Shown here: piece after piece, positions 49,157-57,787 of the stretch | Numbering within the stretch: the stretch's first letter is position 1 | How the letters are laid out: each line of letters starts with the position of its first letter | NCBI GenBank assembly: GCA_902546975.1 | Contig: CACCLU010000003.1 | Coordinates: forward strand, 186,001 to 250,000 | Origin: an uncultured Alphaproteobacteria bacterium | Lineage (GTDB): Bacteria; Pseudomonadota; Alphaproteobacteria; HIMB59 | Direction: 5' to 3' | Length of the DNA stretch: 64,000 bases | Made by a program: the position numbers and the translations under genes | The notes under the pieces: model-generated | What the model saw: only the letters and a program-made list of their open reading frames with translations | What the model was told of the DNA's origin: nothing | Database searches by the model: none

Positions 49157-50798
49157 CTAATTTTTTTTTAATCTTTCTTCTGTATGATTTATCTTGATTT
49201 ATGTCTTCGCGTTTATTCTGCTCAATAATTTCTTTATTATTATTTTTGACTTTATTGATTAATTCATGATTAAATTCAAAAATTTCTCTTGGTAAAGATT
49301 CAAAAATAAATTTAACCTTAAAAGGTATTTGTAATTTCTTAATTTTATTCTCAATCTCATGAGAGTTTTCTTCATAAAAATTTTGATCTATATTTATTTC
49401 TATATTGTCTTTAATTCCAATTGCATTAATTCCCTTAATGTTAGTGATAATATTATGAATTAAAATAGATTTAGTTTTTTGAAACCCACCTCCGCCACAA
49501 CAATTACATTTATTATAAAATGTTTCATATATACTTTGACCAATTCTTTGTCTTGATATTTCCATTAAACCAAATTGAGAAATTTTAGTGAATTGAACTC
49601 TTGCTCTATCCTTATAAAATAATTCCTTTATTTTTCTCTCAACTTTTAAGTTATTTGTATTAATATTCATGTCAATAAAATCAATAACAATTAAACCTGC
49701 AATGTTTCTTAATTGAATTTGTTTAAATATTTCATCACTAGCCTCTAAATTCGTGTTTAATGCCGTTATTTCAATATTTTTTTCTGATGTTGAACGTCCA
49801 GAATTTATATCAATACTTGTAAGAGCCTCAGTCGGGTTTATTACTAAATATCCTCCTGACTTTAAATATATATTTTCTTCTGTAAGGCTATTAATAGGAT
49901 TTTTTATACCATAGCTTTCAAACAGAGGAAGTTTATCCTTATAATGTGTGATCTTTTTATTTGATTTAACACTAAAATCCTTTTCTAATTTTTTATATAA
50001 TTTCATTGTTTTTAAATCTGAAAAAATAATTTCTTCTATAGATCTTTGATTAAAATCTCTTACAACCTTAATTATAGGTGTATCAAGCTCTGAAATTAAT
50101 ACAGGAGCTTTTGATTTTAAGGTATCTTCTCTAATTTTAGTCCATAATTTTCGTAAATAACTAAAATCCGAAACTATATCATCGTCTTCTGCAGATATAG
50201 CATTAGTTCTAATAATCAAAGACATGCCTTCTGGTAAATTTAAATTATCGTGTAACTTTTTTAATCTTTTTCTATCAAGAGGATTTGATATTTTTTTGGA
50301 TACACCACCACTAGAAGAGTTGTTTGGTAGTAACACACTATACCTCCCTGGCAAGGATATAAATGTTGTAATAGCTGCTCCCTTTGTACCTCTTTCTTCT
50401 TTAACTATTTGAATTAATAGAACTTGATCCTTTTTTATTACATCTTGAATTTTATATTTTCTATAAAAGGATAAAAAATGTCTTTTACTCTCTTTTTCAT
50501 CATCTACATAACTATTTTTATCGTTGTTTTTAAAAAGTATTTTTTCATTATGTGGTAATTTAAAGTAACTTGGATGTATCTCGTCAAAAGGTAGAAATGC
50601 CTTTTTTTCTGATCCAAATTCGATAAATGCTGCCTGAAGAGAGGGTTCTACTCTAGATACAGTGCCAAGGTAAATATTATTTTTTTTGCTAGTTGCTAAA
50701 TCATCTGAGTAGTCAAAATAGTTGATTTCTTGCCCATCAGCTGAAATGATACATAATTCACTATTGATGCTACCATCAATAAAAATTCTTTTAGACAT
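49146..50798 (-). CDS. Ribonuclease E/G family endoribonuclease
   Basis: The 550-residue protein covers the catalytic half of RNase E. It has the RNase H-like start MSKRIFIDGSINSELCI, the S1 segment NIYLGTVSRVEPSLQAAFIEFG, a DNase I-like domain with the metal-binding aspartate region LIVIDFIDMN, and the zinc link CNCCGGGGF. The extra alphaproteobacterial RNase E insertions and the long degradosome scaffold at the C-terminus are absent; only a short basic tail remains. AAGGA lies 11 bases before the ATG. It is divergent from PBP1A, as in many alphaproteobacteria. Confidence 0.92.
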   Translation of the reverse strand: MSKRIFIDGSINSELCIISADGQEINYFDYSDDLATSKKNNIYLGTVSRVEPSLQAAFIEFGSEKKAFLPFDEIHPSYFKLPHNEKILFKNNDKNSYVDDEKESKRHFLSFYRKYKIQDVIKKDQVLLIQIVKEERGTKGAAITTFISLPGRYSVLLPNNSSSGGVSKKISNPLDRKRLKKLHDNLNLPEGMSLIIRTNAISAEDDDIVSDFSYLRKLWTKIREDTLKSKAPVLISELDTPIIKVVRDFNQRSIEEIIFSDLKTMKLYKKLEKDFSVKSNKKITHYKDKLPLFESYGIKNPINSLTEENIYLKSGGYLVINPTEALTSIDINSGRSTSEKNIEITALNTNLEASDEIFKQIQLRNIAGLIVIDFIDMNINTNNLKVERKIKELFYKDRARVQFTKISQFGLMEISRQRIGQSIYETFYNKCNCCGGGGFQKTKSILIHNIITNIKGINAIGIKDNIEINIDQNFYEENSHEIENKIKKLQIPFKVKFIFESLPREIFEFNHELINKVKNNNKEIIEQNKREDINQDKSYRRKIKKKLVEN

Positions 50799-50852
50799 GT
50801 TTTTAAATCCTTTTGATATGATAAATTAATTAGTATTTGGTTATTTAATGAA

Positions 50853-53144
50853 ATGAAACTTTTTAAATATTTACAATACATTTTCTTACTTTCTGTATTA
50901 GGCACATCCATAATGATTATATATTTATGGAATATTCAACAAGATTTGCCTGATCACAATATATCTCAATATTTTCCAAATGAAATAACTAAAATTTATG
51001 ATGAAAAATATGAGCTTATGTATCACGTGGGCAACAGGGACAGATTTTATCTAGATTTTGAAGATATTCCAAAAAATATGATTAATGCTATTATTGCAGC
51101 GGAAGATAAAACTTTTTTTCAACATCAAGGATTTGATATCAAAGGAATAGCAAATGCTTTTATTATAAATATTAAAAATATTTATTCTAAAAATAATAAT
51201 AACTATATTGGTGCATCCACAATAACGCAACAGCTGGTAAAAAATATTTTACTTAGTAGAGATCAAACGATAACAAGGAAAATCAAGGAATTAATACTAT
51301 CACTTAGAATAGAAAAGGAGTATTCAAAAGAATTTATTATAGAATTATATTTAAACGAAATTTATTTTGGAAGAAGATCATATGGTGTTGCTTCAGCATC
51401 ATTTAATTATTTTAATAAATCAATTTTTGACTTAGACATACATGAATACGCCTATTTAGCTGCTTTGCCTAAAGGTCCAAATAATTATGATCCAAAAAAA
51501 AATTATAATAGAGCTCTTGAAAGAAGAAATTATGTTCTAAAACAAATGGAATTAAATAAATTTATAACTTCAGATCAATTTAAGTCATACTCAAATTTAG
51601 AGATAAATCTTTATGAAAAAAATGATAAAAAATATAAATCTGACTACAAAACAGATTTTATATTAAATTCCTTAAATTTAAATTCATCTAATAAAAATGC
51701 ATTTTATATTCAATCCACAATAGATCAAAATCTTCAAAAAATATCAGAAAAATCTTTAATAGATAATTTAGCATTATTTGAGAGAAAATATAGAAATTGG
51801 AATGGTAGTTATAAAAATTTAGATGAAATATTAAAATATAAAAATAATCATTGGCATATTGTCCAAGTAAGTAGTAAAAACTCAAATCTAATTGAAGTAG
51901 TTATTATCAATTCAGATGAAAAAATTAATCTTTATAAAGAAAATAACTTGTATGGACCCAAAAAAATCCCACCGAATAATTATCTAAATATAGGCGATTA
52001 TTTATTTGTTACTAATATTGACGATACTTTTTACGCTGTTCAATCACATGAAATTGATGGATCAGTAATAATTATGGATCCTTTTAATGGTGATATTGTC
52101 TCTATGGTTGGGGGTGTTAATTATGATATTAGTAATTTTAATAGAGTTTCTCAGGCATATAGACAACCAGGTTCTTCAATAAAACCTTTTATTTATGCTC
52201 ACGCTCTTGAAACAAAAAAATTTCTACCAAATACGTTAATATTGGACTCAAATATATTGTTGGATCAAGGTAATAATCTTCCTGTTTGGGTACCTAAAAA
52301 TTACAGCGACAAATCATATGGTGAATTGACTTTCAGAAGAGCCTTAGAGACTTCAAATAATTTAGTAACATTAAAAATAGGTCTGGATTTAGGGCTTAAT
52401 TCAGTAAATGAATTTTTAGACAGAATTAATTTTTATAGTAATACTCCTAGTACTGACGTTTATTCCACTCTTCTCGGAGCTGTTGAAAATAATCTTTTAA
52501 ATTTGGCTAAGTCTTATTCAATCTTTTTAAACGGTGGATATATAGTTGAGCCATCTATAATTAAAAAAGTAGTCTCAAACGAGGGTGAATTAATTGTTAA
52601 TAATGATTATTTTAAATGTAGTTATTGCTCATTTTCAATAAATGACAGGTCATATAGAATACCATTAATTGAGTCACAAAAAGAAAAAGTCATATCACCA
52701 CAAACTTCTTTTCAAATACTAAATATACTAGAAGGAGCTATCGAGAGAGGTACTGGGAAATCTTTGAATAAAATTGATTATCCTATAGCTGGAAAAACAG
52801 GTACCACAAATGAAAGTAAAGATTTATGGTTTTTTGGACTAACTCCTAGATATGTAATTGGAGTTTATGTTGGTTACGATACACCTAAATCAATAGGATA
52901 TAAGGAAACTGGATCCTCTGTAGCTTTACCTATTTTTAAAACAATAATTGAGAATTATCTTTTATATAATAAAAATACAAAAGACAAATTCATATTACCT
53001 AGTAACTTAATTGTTAAAAAAGTTAATAAAGATAACGGTGAGATTTCTGATGGACAAAATACAATTATTGACTATTTTACAAAAGAACAGTTAGAAATAT
53101 TAGATAATATTAATAAAATTGAGAGCATAGGTGGAATAAATTAA
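50853..53144 (+). CDS. mrcA: Bifunctional penicillin-binding protein 1A
   Basis: PBP1A polymerises and crosslinks peptidoglycan. The 763-residue protein has a membrane anchor (about 8-27) and a GT51 glycosyltransferase domain with AAEDKTFFQHQGFD, GASTITQQLVKN and LYLNEIYFGRRSYGVA. The transpeptidase domain has the nucleophile Ser441 and Lys444 in PGSSIKPF, then SNN and KTGTT motifs. Its stop codon shares one base with the prfB start. It is divergent from RNase E/G across a 54-base gap. Confidence 0.95.
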   Translation: MKLFKYLQYIFLLSVLGTSIMIIYLWNIQQDLPDHNISQYFPNEITKIYDEKYELMYHVGNRDRFYLDFEDIPKNMINAIIAAEDKTFFQHQGFDIKGIANAFIINIKNIYSKNNNNYIGASTITQQLVKNILLSRDQTITRKIKELILSLRIEKEYSKEFIIELYLNEIYFGRRSYGVASASFNYFNKSIFDLDIHEYAYLAALPKGPNNYDPKKNYNRALERRNYVLKQMELNKFITSDQFKSYSNLEINLYEKNDKKYKSDYKTDFILNSLNLNSSNKNAFYIQSTIDQNLQKISEKSLIDNLALFERKYRNWNGSYKNLDEILKYKNNHWHIVQVSSKNSNLIEVVIINSDEKINLYKENNLYGPKKIPPNNYLNIGDYLFVTNIDDTFYAVQSHEIDGSVIIMDPFNGDIVSMVGGVNYDISNFNRVSQAYRQPGSSIKPFIYAHALETKKFLPNTLILDSNILLDQGNNLPVWVPKNYSDKSYGELTFRRALETSNNLVTLKIGLDLGLNSVNEFLDRINFYSNTPSTDVYSTLLGAVENNLLNLAKSYSIFLNGGYIVEPSIIKKVVSNEGELIVNNDYFKCSYCSFSINDRSYRIPLIESQKEKVISPQTSFQILNILEGAIERGTGKSLNKIDYPIAGKTGTTNESKDLWFFGLTPRYVIGVYVGYDTPKSIGYKETGSSVALPIFKTIIENYLLYNKNTKDKFILPSNLIVKKVNKDNGEISDGQNTIIDYFTKEQLEILDNINKIESIGGIN

Positions 53145-54236
53145 TGGATAAATACGAATTATTAAATTTAGTCAATGAAGTAGACTCTTTAATAAACCTT
53201 ACAAGGAGGAGTCTTTGACTACGAAAAAACAATTAAAGAAATTGAAACTTTAAACGAAATAATTACCAACCAACAAAATTGGAGCAATATCAATTTAATT
53301 AATAAATCTCAAGAAAAATTAAAACAAAATACAGATGTAATAAATGATTTTAATTTTATCTTTAATCAATTTAAAGAATTTAAAGAGTTTATTGAAATTT
53401 ATGGTTCTCTTAATGATAAAGAAATAATTGAGTTAGTTGAAAATATCAATAATTTAAAAAAAAAATGTGAGAAAATTAAAATTAAATCTCTTTTAAACAA
53501 AGATACTGATGATTGTAATGCTTTTATAGAAATACATGCTGGAGCAGGAGGTACTGAAAGTCAAGATTGGGCAGAAATGTTGTCTAGAATGTACCAACGT
53601 TTTGCAGAAAAAAATGATTACAAATATAAAATTATAGACTATCAAAGAGGAGAGGAGGCTGGTCTCAAAAATTTAACAATGATAATATCTGGATTTAAAA
53701 CCTATGGTTACTTAAAGAATGAGTCAGGTATTCACAGGTTAGTAAGAATCTCTCCCTTTGACTCAAACAAGAGAAGACATACAAGTTTTTCCAGCGTTTG
53801 GGTATACCCTGAAATAGACAAGGATATAGAAATCGAAATTAATAATAAAGATTTAAGAATTGATACATTCAGAGCTTCAGGTGCAGGAGGTCAGCATATT
53901 AATACTACTGACAGCGCAGTAAGAATAACACATTTAAAATATAATATTGTTGTGCAAAGCCAAAGTGAACGATCACAACATCGTAATAGGGACACTGCAA
54001 TGAAGATGTTAAAATCTAGATTATATGAGATAGAATTAGATAAAAAAAACGAAGAAAAAAAAAAGGTAGAGAGTAATAAAAAGCAAATTGGATGGGGAAA
54101 TCAGATAAGATCATATGTCCTTCATCCATATAAAATGGTCAAAGATCTTAGAACAAATTATCAGACATCGAATGCTGAAAATGTTCTTGATGGAGAAATA
54201 TCTGATTTTTTAGAGTCAACATTAATAGATGTATAA
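53144..54236 (+). CDS. prfB: Peptide chain release factor 2, programmed +1 frameshift
   Basis: RF2 ends translation at UGA and UAA. The gene starts at ATG 53144, where 24 codons run into UGA at 53216-53218. Reading then shifts +1 (GAC at 53217) and continues to 54236, giving 363 residues, close to E. coli RF2. The recognition motif SPF is at about residue 203 and the catalytic GGQ at about 248-250. The frameshift makes RF2 control its own level: low RF2 lets ribosomes pause on UGA and shift. It overlaps PBP1A by one base and the AsmA-like gene by 8. Confidence 0.95.
53204..53219 (+). promoter_or_regulatory. Programmed +1 frameshift site of prfB
   Basis: An internal Shine-Dalgarno sequence AGGAGG (53204-53209) is followed by 3 bases and the slippery CTT TGA C (53213-53219). 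Spacing is the same as in E. coli prfB. The tRNA-Leu on CUU slips by one base when the UGA is decoded slowly. Confidence 0.93.
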
Positions 54237-55260
54237 ATCATATTTTTTAAAAATTTTAACTCTATTATTTTTACCACTTCAAACATTTGCTTATGATTTT
54301 AGTTTTCAAAAAGGTGATAATTTATTACAAATTGATTTTGAAGGTAATCAAGTAAAAGAAATTAAATTTGACTTGAAAATTAATGGTCAGAGAAACTTTG
54401 GAATAATAAATTACCATAATAATGAGATTTATATTCTTTTAAATACTGATCAAATATCATTTGATAATTTTAAAAAAGTTTTTCCCAAACCACAAAAAAA
54501 TAAAAAATTATCAAAGAAAATTAACTTCAATTGGGAAATATCTGAAATGACAATTTCAGATAAATACTCTCTTTTTTCTAATAAACTTAATTTTATTTAT
54601 GATAAAGGTTTTGAGTCAATGATGTTCTACGACAGTAAAAAAGAATTTGAATTATCAATTCTTCCACAATTAGATGGAAATAAACAAATTTATTTATTTT
54701 CAAAAAATGCTGGACAATTTTTTTATGCTCAAAAAATATCTAAAAACATGAATGGTGGGGCTTTAATTGGCAAAGGGTCTTTTAGAAAATTCAACGATTA
54801 CGATATAAATATCAAAGTTAAAGATTTTAGTATTGATAAAAATTCAAATTTTTACAATTTACTTTTTACTTCTAGAATGTTGGACATTTTTTCAGTCTTA
54901 CAAAATTCCCAAGATGAATTTAATTATTTAGAAGTACCTGTTCAGAAGAAAGGTAATATTTTTAGTTTTGATCATGCGATAATGTTAGGTGGAACAGTTG
55001 CTTTTTCCTTTAAAGGTGAGGCAAATCCTTCTGAAAAAACTGCAATAGTAAACGGTACGTATGGTCCATTATATTTATTTGAAAAGAATTTTAAAAATGT
55101 ACCTTTTTTAAGCGAGTTATTTGGAAAAAATGTAGAGGAAAGTCTTTTGGCCGCTGATTTTAAAGTAAAAAAGAATGGTAACAAAACAGACTTTATATTT
55201 AACCCTTTATCTATATTAACTCCTGGAAAAACAAGAAACTTTTTTGATATTTGGGAGTAA
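54229..55260 (+). CDS. Short AsmA-like C-terminal domain protein
   Basis: This 343-residue secreted protein has a signal peptide (about 1-21, ending TFAYD). The C-terminal third resembles the end of the large alphaproteobacterial DUF3971/YhdP-type AsmA proteins: [75 protein letters not shown]. Those relatives usually exceed 1000 residues and bridge the periplasm for phospholipid transport. Here only the end portion is kept, with its own signal peptide. It overlaps prfB by 8 bases. Confidence 0.7.
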   Translation: MYKSYFLKILTLLFLPLQTFAYDFSFQKGDNLLQIDFEGNQVKEIKFDLKINGQRNFGIINYHNNEIYILLNTDQISFDNFKKVFPKPQKNKKLSKKINFNWEISEMTISDKYSLFSNKLNFIYDKGFESMMFYDSKKEFELSILPQLDGNKQIYLFSKNAGQFFYAQKISKNMNGGALIGKGSFRKFNDYDINIKVKDFSIDKNSNFYNLLFTSRMLDIFSVLQNSQDEFNYLEVPVQKKGNIFSFDHAIMLGGTVAFSFKGEANPSEKTAIVNGTYGPLYLFEKNFKNVPFLSELFGKNVEESLLAADFKVKKNGNKTDFIFNPLSILTPGKTRNFFDIWE

Positions 55261-55707
55261 CTATTTTATTATTTTAATTTGATCATTTATTGAAATCTCC
55301 CCAGATATCAATATTTCTGCACGTACTCCACTTTTAAATGCTAAAAGTTTAACCAGATTTTTTACTTCTAATTTATTTTGAAGATATTTACACGGTTGAC
55401 ATAACTCATGTATTTTAAAAATTACATTATTAATTTGTATTTTTTTATTTAATAATTTGTTCAAGTTAATACCTGATGTAATTATATTTCTTCTAAAATC
55501 TTTATAATCTAACTTTTTTTTTATTTTTTTATTAAAATCATCAATTTTTTCAGACTCAATAAAAGTAACCTGTTCATAACTATTCTTAAAATTTCCATAA
55601 TATCTGTCATTAATAATACCCTTATTTTTGTTTAAGATTGCTTGGTTTATATAAAAAGTATTTTCTCCATCAAGATTACTAATATTGATTGCTTTAATTT
55701 TACCCAT
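55261..55707 (-). CDS. MOSC domain-containing protein
   Basis: The 148-residue protein matches the MOSC fold (molybdenum cofactor sulfurase C-terminal domain). Visible marks are NKGIINDRYYG, the arginine/asparagine motif FRRNIITSGINLNKLLNKK and the cysteine-bearing HELCQPCKYLQ. MOSC proteins bind sulfur or molybdenum cofactor; stand-alone bacterial members have little-known roles. It fills the space between two plus-strand genes and directly abuts the AsmA-like stop. A link to the formate dehydrogenase island is possible but unproven. Confidence 0.82.
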   Translation of the reverse strand: MGKIKAINISNLDGENTFYINQAILNKNKGIINDRYYGNFKNSYEQVTFIESEKIDDFNKKIKKKLDYKDFRRNIITSGINLNKLLNKKIQINNVIFKIHELCQPCKYLQNKLEVKNLVKLLAFKSGVRAEILISGEISINDQIKIIK

Positions 55708-55737
55708 TTTCTAATATATTTACCTTAGTTTATATTT

Positions 55738-56010
55738 ATGGAAGATAACACAAATTTATATAACCAAAGGAATATACTAATTCGTAATTTCCTTATTTTT
55801 TCAAGACTCGCACCCTTTGTTACCAGCTTTATAGGCTCTGTACTCATTAATAAGATCTTTCTAAAAACTCCTAATTTAATTAATTTAGATTTTATTTTAA
55901 TTTTTATATCTCTTTATTTGGTTTTATACGTATTTATTTCCCATACAAAGTCTTTATGTGAGCAACTTGCTATTGTTAACCAAAAAATAAATTCACATAG
56001 CGACGAATAA
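55738..56010 (+). CDS. Small hypothetical membrane protein
   Basis: I do not recognise this 90-residue protein. It has two hydrophobic segments, about residues 22-44 (RLAPFVTSFIGSVLINKIFL) and 48-68 (LDFILIFISLYLVLYVFIS), and a polar tail. It is divergent from the MOSC gene by 30 bases and 65 bases before umuD. The coding call rests on the clear two-helix plan. Confidence 0.55.
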   Translation: MEDNTNLYNQRNILIRNFLIFSRLAPFVTSFIGSVLINKIFLKTPNLINLDFILIFISLYLVLYVFISHTKSLCEQLAIVNQKINSHSDE

Positions 56011-56066
56011 TAAGCTTTATTTTAAAATTTTTTTTATTCCTTTAGGGTCTATTATAGTTTATAAAA

Positions 56067-56081
56067 GAACAAAATATGAAC
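56067..56081 (+). promoter_or_regulatory. SOS (LexA) box overlapping the umuD start codon
   Basis: The sequence is GAAC, seven bases (AAAATAT), GAAC. This matches exactly the alphaproteobacterial LexA operator GAAC-N7-GAAC (GTTC-N7-GTTC on the other strand). The second half-site includes the G of the ATG at 56076-56078. Possible -10 boxes, TATAGT (56053) and TATAAA (56060), lie just upstream, so bound LexA would block both the promoter start region and the translation start. Confidence 0.88.
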
Positions 56082-56513
56082 AAAAATATCGAAGTAAAGA
56101 CCGATAAGGACAACAACCTTGAGTCTGTACCTTATGTTTTGTCTAAGATTTCAGCTGGATTTCCATCCCCAGCTGATGATTATATAGAAAATAATCTAAG
56201 CTTATCAGAACTATTGATAAAAAATCACCTATCAACTTTTCTAATGAGAGCTAGCGGTGACTCCATGGTAGATTCTGGAATTAATGATGGCGACATATTA
56301 GTTGTGGATAGGAGCTTAGAAGCTAAAAGTAGAGATATAGTAATAGCTATATTTGAGGGAAGCTTAACTGTCAAAAGACTAGTTATCAAGACAGATGGCT
56401 CTGCTATCCTAAAAGCTGAGAACCCATTATATAAAAATATATTAATATCAGAGTACGCAGAATTAGAAATATGGGGAGTTGTTACCAGTGCTATTCATCA
56501 ATTTATCAAATAA
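56076..56513 (+). CDS. umuD: UmuD-like self-cleaving S24 peptidase, Pol V subunit
   Basis: UmuD is cleaved with RecA help and joins UmuC to form mutagenic polymerase V. The 145-residue protein has the cleavage site Ala27-Gly28 in SAGFPSP and the Ser/Lys dyad at Ser63 (ASGDSMVDSGI) and Lys100 (TVKRL). It lacks the LexA DNA-binding domain, so it is UmuD and not LexA. The SOS box covers its start. The stop shares one base with the umuC start. Confidence 0.94.
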   Translation: MNKNIEVKTDKDNNLESVPYVLSKISAGFPSPADDYIENNLSLSELLIKNHLSTFLMRASGDSMVDSGINDGDILVVDRSLEAKSRDIVIAIFEGSLTVKRLVIKTDGSAILKAENPLYKNILISEYAELEIWGVVTSAIHQFIK

Positions 56514-57787
56514 TGAATATAGTAGCCCTAGTAGATTGTAATTCATTTTATGCCTCATGTGAGACTATCTTTAAACCTGATTTAAGTAAAAAACCTATCG
56601 TAGTTCTATCAAACAATGATGGATGTGTCATAGCTAGAAGTTCTGAAGCTAAGAAATTAGGAATTAAAATGGGAGTGCCTTTCTTTGAGATAAAACAAAT
56701 AATAAAAAAATATCCAGTATATGTGTTTTCATCAAATTACAGTTTATATGGAAATATCTCATCTAGGGTAATGGGAGTATTAAAAGAGCATTGTGATAGA
56801 TTGGAAGTTTATTCTATAGATGAAGCTTTTTTGATATTAAATAAATATTCAGAGAGAAGTTTTGTTTCAAGAGCAGAAGGAATAAAAAAAATAATAAGGA
56901 AGTGGATAGGCATACCTGTAAGTATAGGAATAGCTAACAATAAAACCTTATCAAAAGTAGCAAACCATCTAGCTAAAAAAGATGAACTAGGATCCCAAGT
57001 AGTAGAAATTATAAATCAAAAACAAATAGAAATATCCCTAAAGGTATTAGGGGTGGGTGATATTTGGGGAATAGGAGCTAGGATAGAGAAATTTCTTCAA
57101 AAAAATAGTATCTACACTGCATACGATCTATACAAAACAGACCCAAGGTGGGTTAGGCAACACTTAGGAGTAGTGGGAGAGAGAACCTATAGAGAACTAC
57201 ATGGTGAAATATGTATACCAATAGTAGAGAGATCTGAACCAAAAAAACAATGTCGAGTATCGAGATCTTTCGAAAGTTATGTAACAAGTTTTCATGATTT
57301 AGAGAAAAGAATAATATCTTATGCTACTAGAGCCTCAGAAAAGATTAGATCTGATGGTTTGCAGGCAAAAAAAATTACTACATTTATTCGTTCAAATAAA
57401 TTTAACAACAATTATAAACAATACCATGGAGCTAGGACTTATGATTTTATATCTCCATCAAATGACTTATTTGAGACGATTAAATTTGCTATAAAGGCGC
57501 TAAAATCTATTTATCGACCAGAAATTAAATATAAAAAAGCAGGTGTTTTACTCTCAGACTTAACTCCAGAGGGAGAATACAATAGAGATTTATTTTTTCA
57601 TCAATCAGAAGAGAGTATTTTAAAAAAAATTAGGGTGAACAAGGTATTTGATAATCTAAATAACAGATACGGAAGCGGGACTATTTGTGTTGCCAAAGAA
57701 AACTACGAAAAGTTTTACATAACTAGACGACAAAACTTAAGTCCCGCATATACATCAAATTTTGATGATCTACCTAATGTAAATTAA
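56513..57787 (+). CDS. umuC: Y-family DNA polymerase V catalytic subunit UmuC
   Basis: UmuC is a translesion DNA polymerase. From ATG 56513 the protein has 424 residues. It begins MNIVALVDCNSFYASCETIF with the first catalytic aspartate, has VYSIDEAFL with the second acidic pair, then helix-hairpin-helix and little-finger regions, and a UmuC-type C-terminal extension. An in-frame codon at 56471 lies in umuD and is rejected. It overlaps the convergent TrpB-like gene by 4 bases. Confidence 0.95.
   Translation: MNIVALVDCNSFYASCETIFKPDLSKKPIVVLSNNDGCVIARSSEAKKLGIKMGVPFFEIKQIIKKYPVYVFSSNYSLYGNISSRVMGVLKEHCDRLEVYSIDEAFLILNKYSERSFVSRAEGIKKIIRKWIGIPVSIGIANNKTLSKVANHLAKKDELGSQVVEIINQKQIEISLKVLGVGDIWGIGARIEKFLQKNSIYTAYDLYKTDPRWVRQHLGVVGERTYRELHGEICIPIVERSEPKKQCRVSRSFESYVTSFHDLEKRIISYATRASEKIRSDGLQAKKITTFIRSNKFNNNYKQYHGARTYDFISPSNDLFETIKFAIKALKSIYRPEIKYKKAGVLLSDLTPEGEYNRDLFFHQSEESILKKIRVNKVFDNLNNRYGSGTICVAKENYEKFYITRRQNLSPAYTSNFDDLPNVN

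Noticed and set aside
53216-53218. In-frame TGA in prfB as a nonsense mutation or selenocysteine codon
   Set aside because: The AGGAGG and CTT TGA C context with a perfect +1 continuation is the standard RF2 frameshift site.
56076-56513. This gene as lexA
   Set aside because: It has the S24 peptidase domain and cleavage site but no N-terminal DNA-binding domain, and it is directly followed by umuC.
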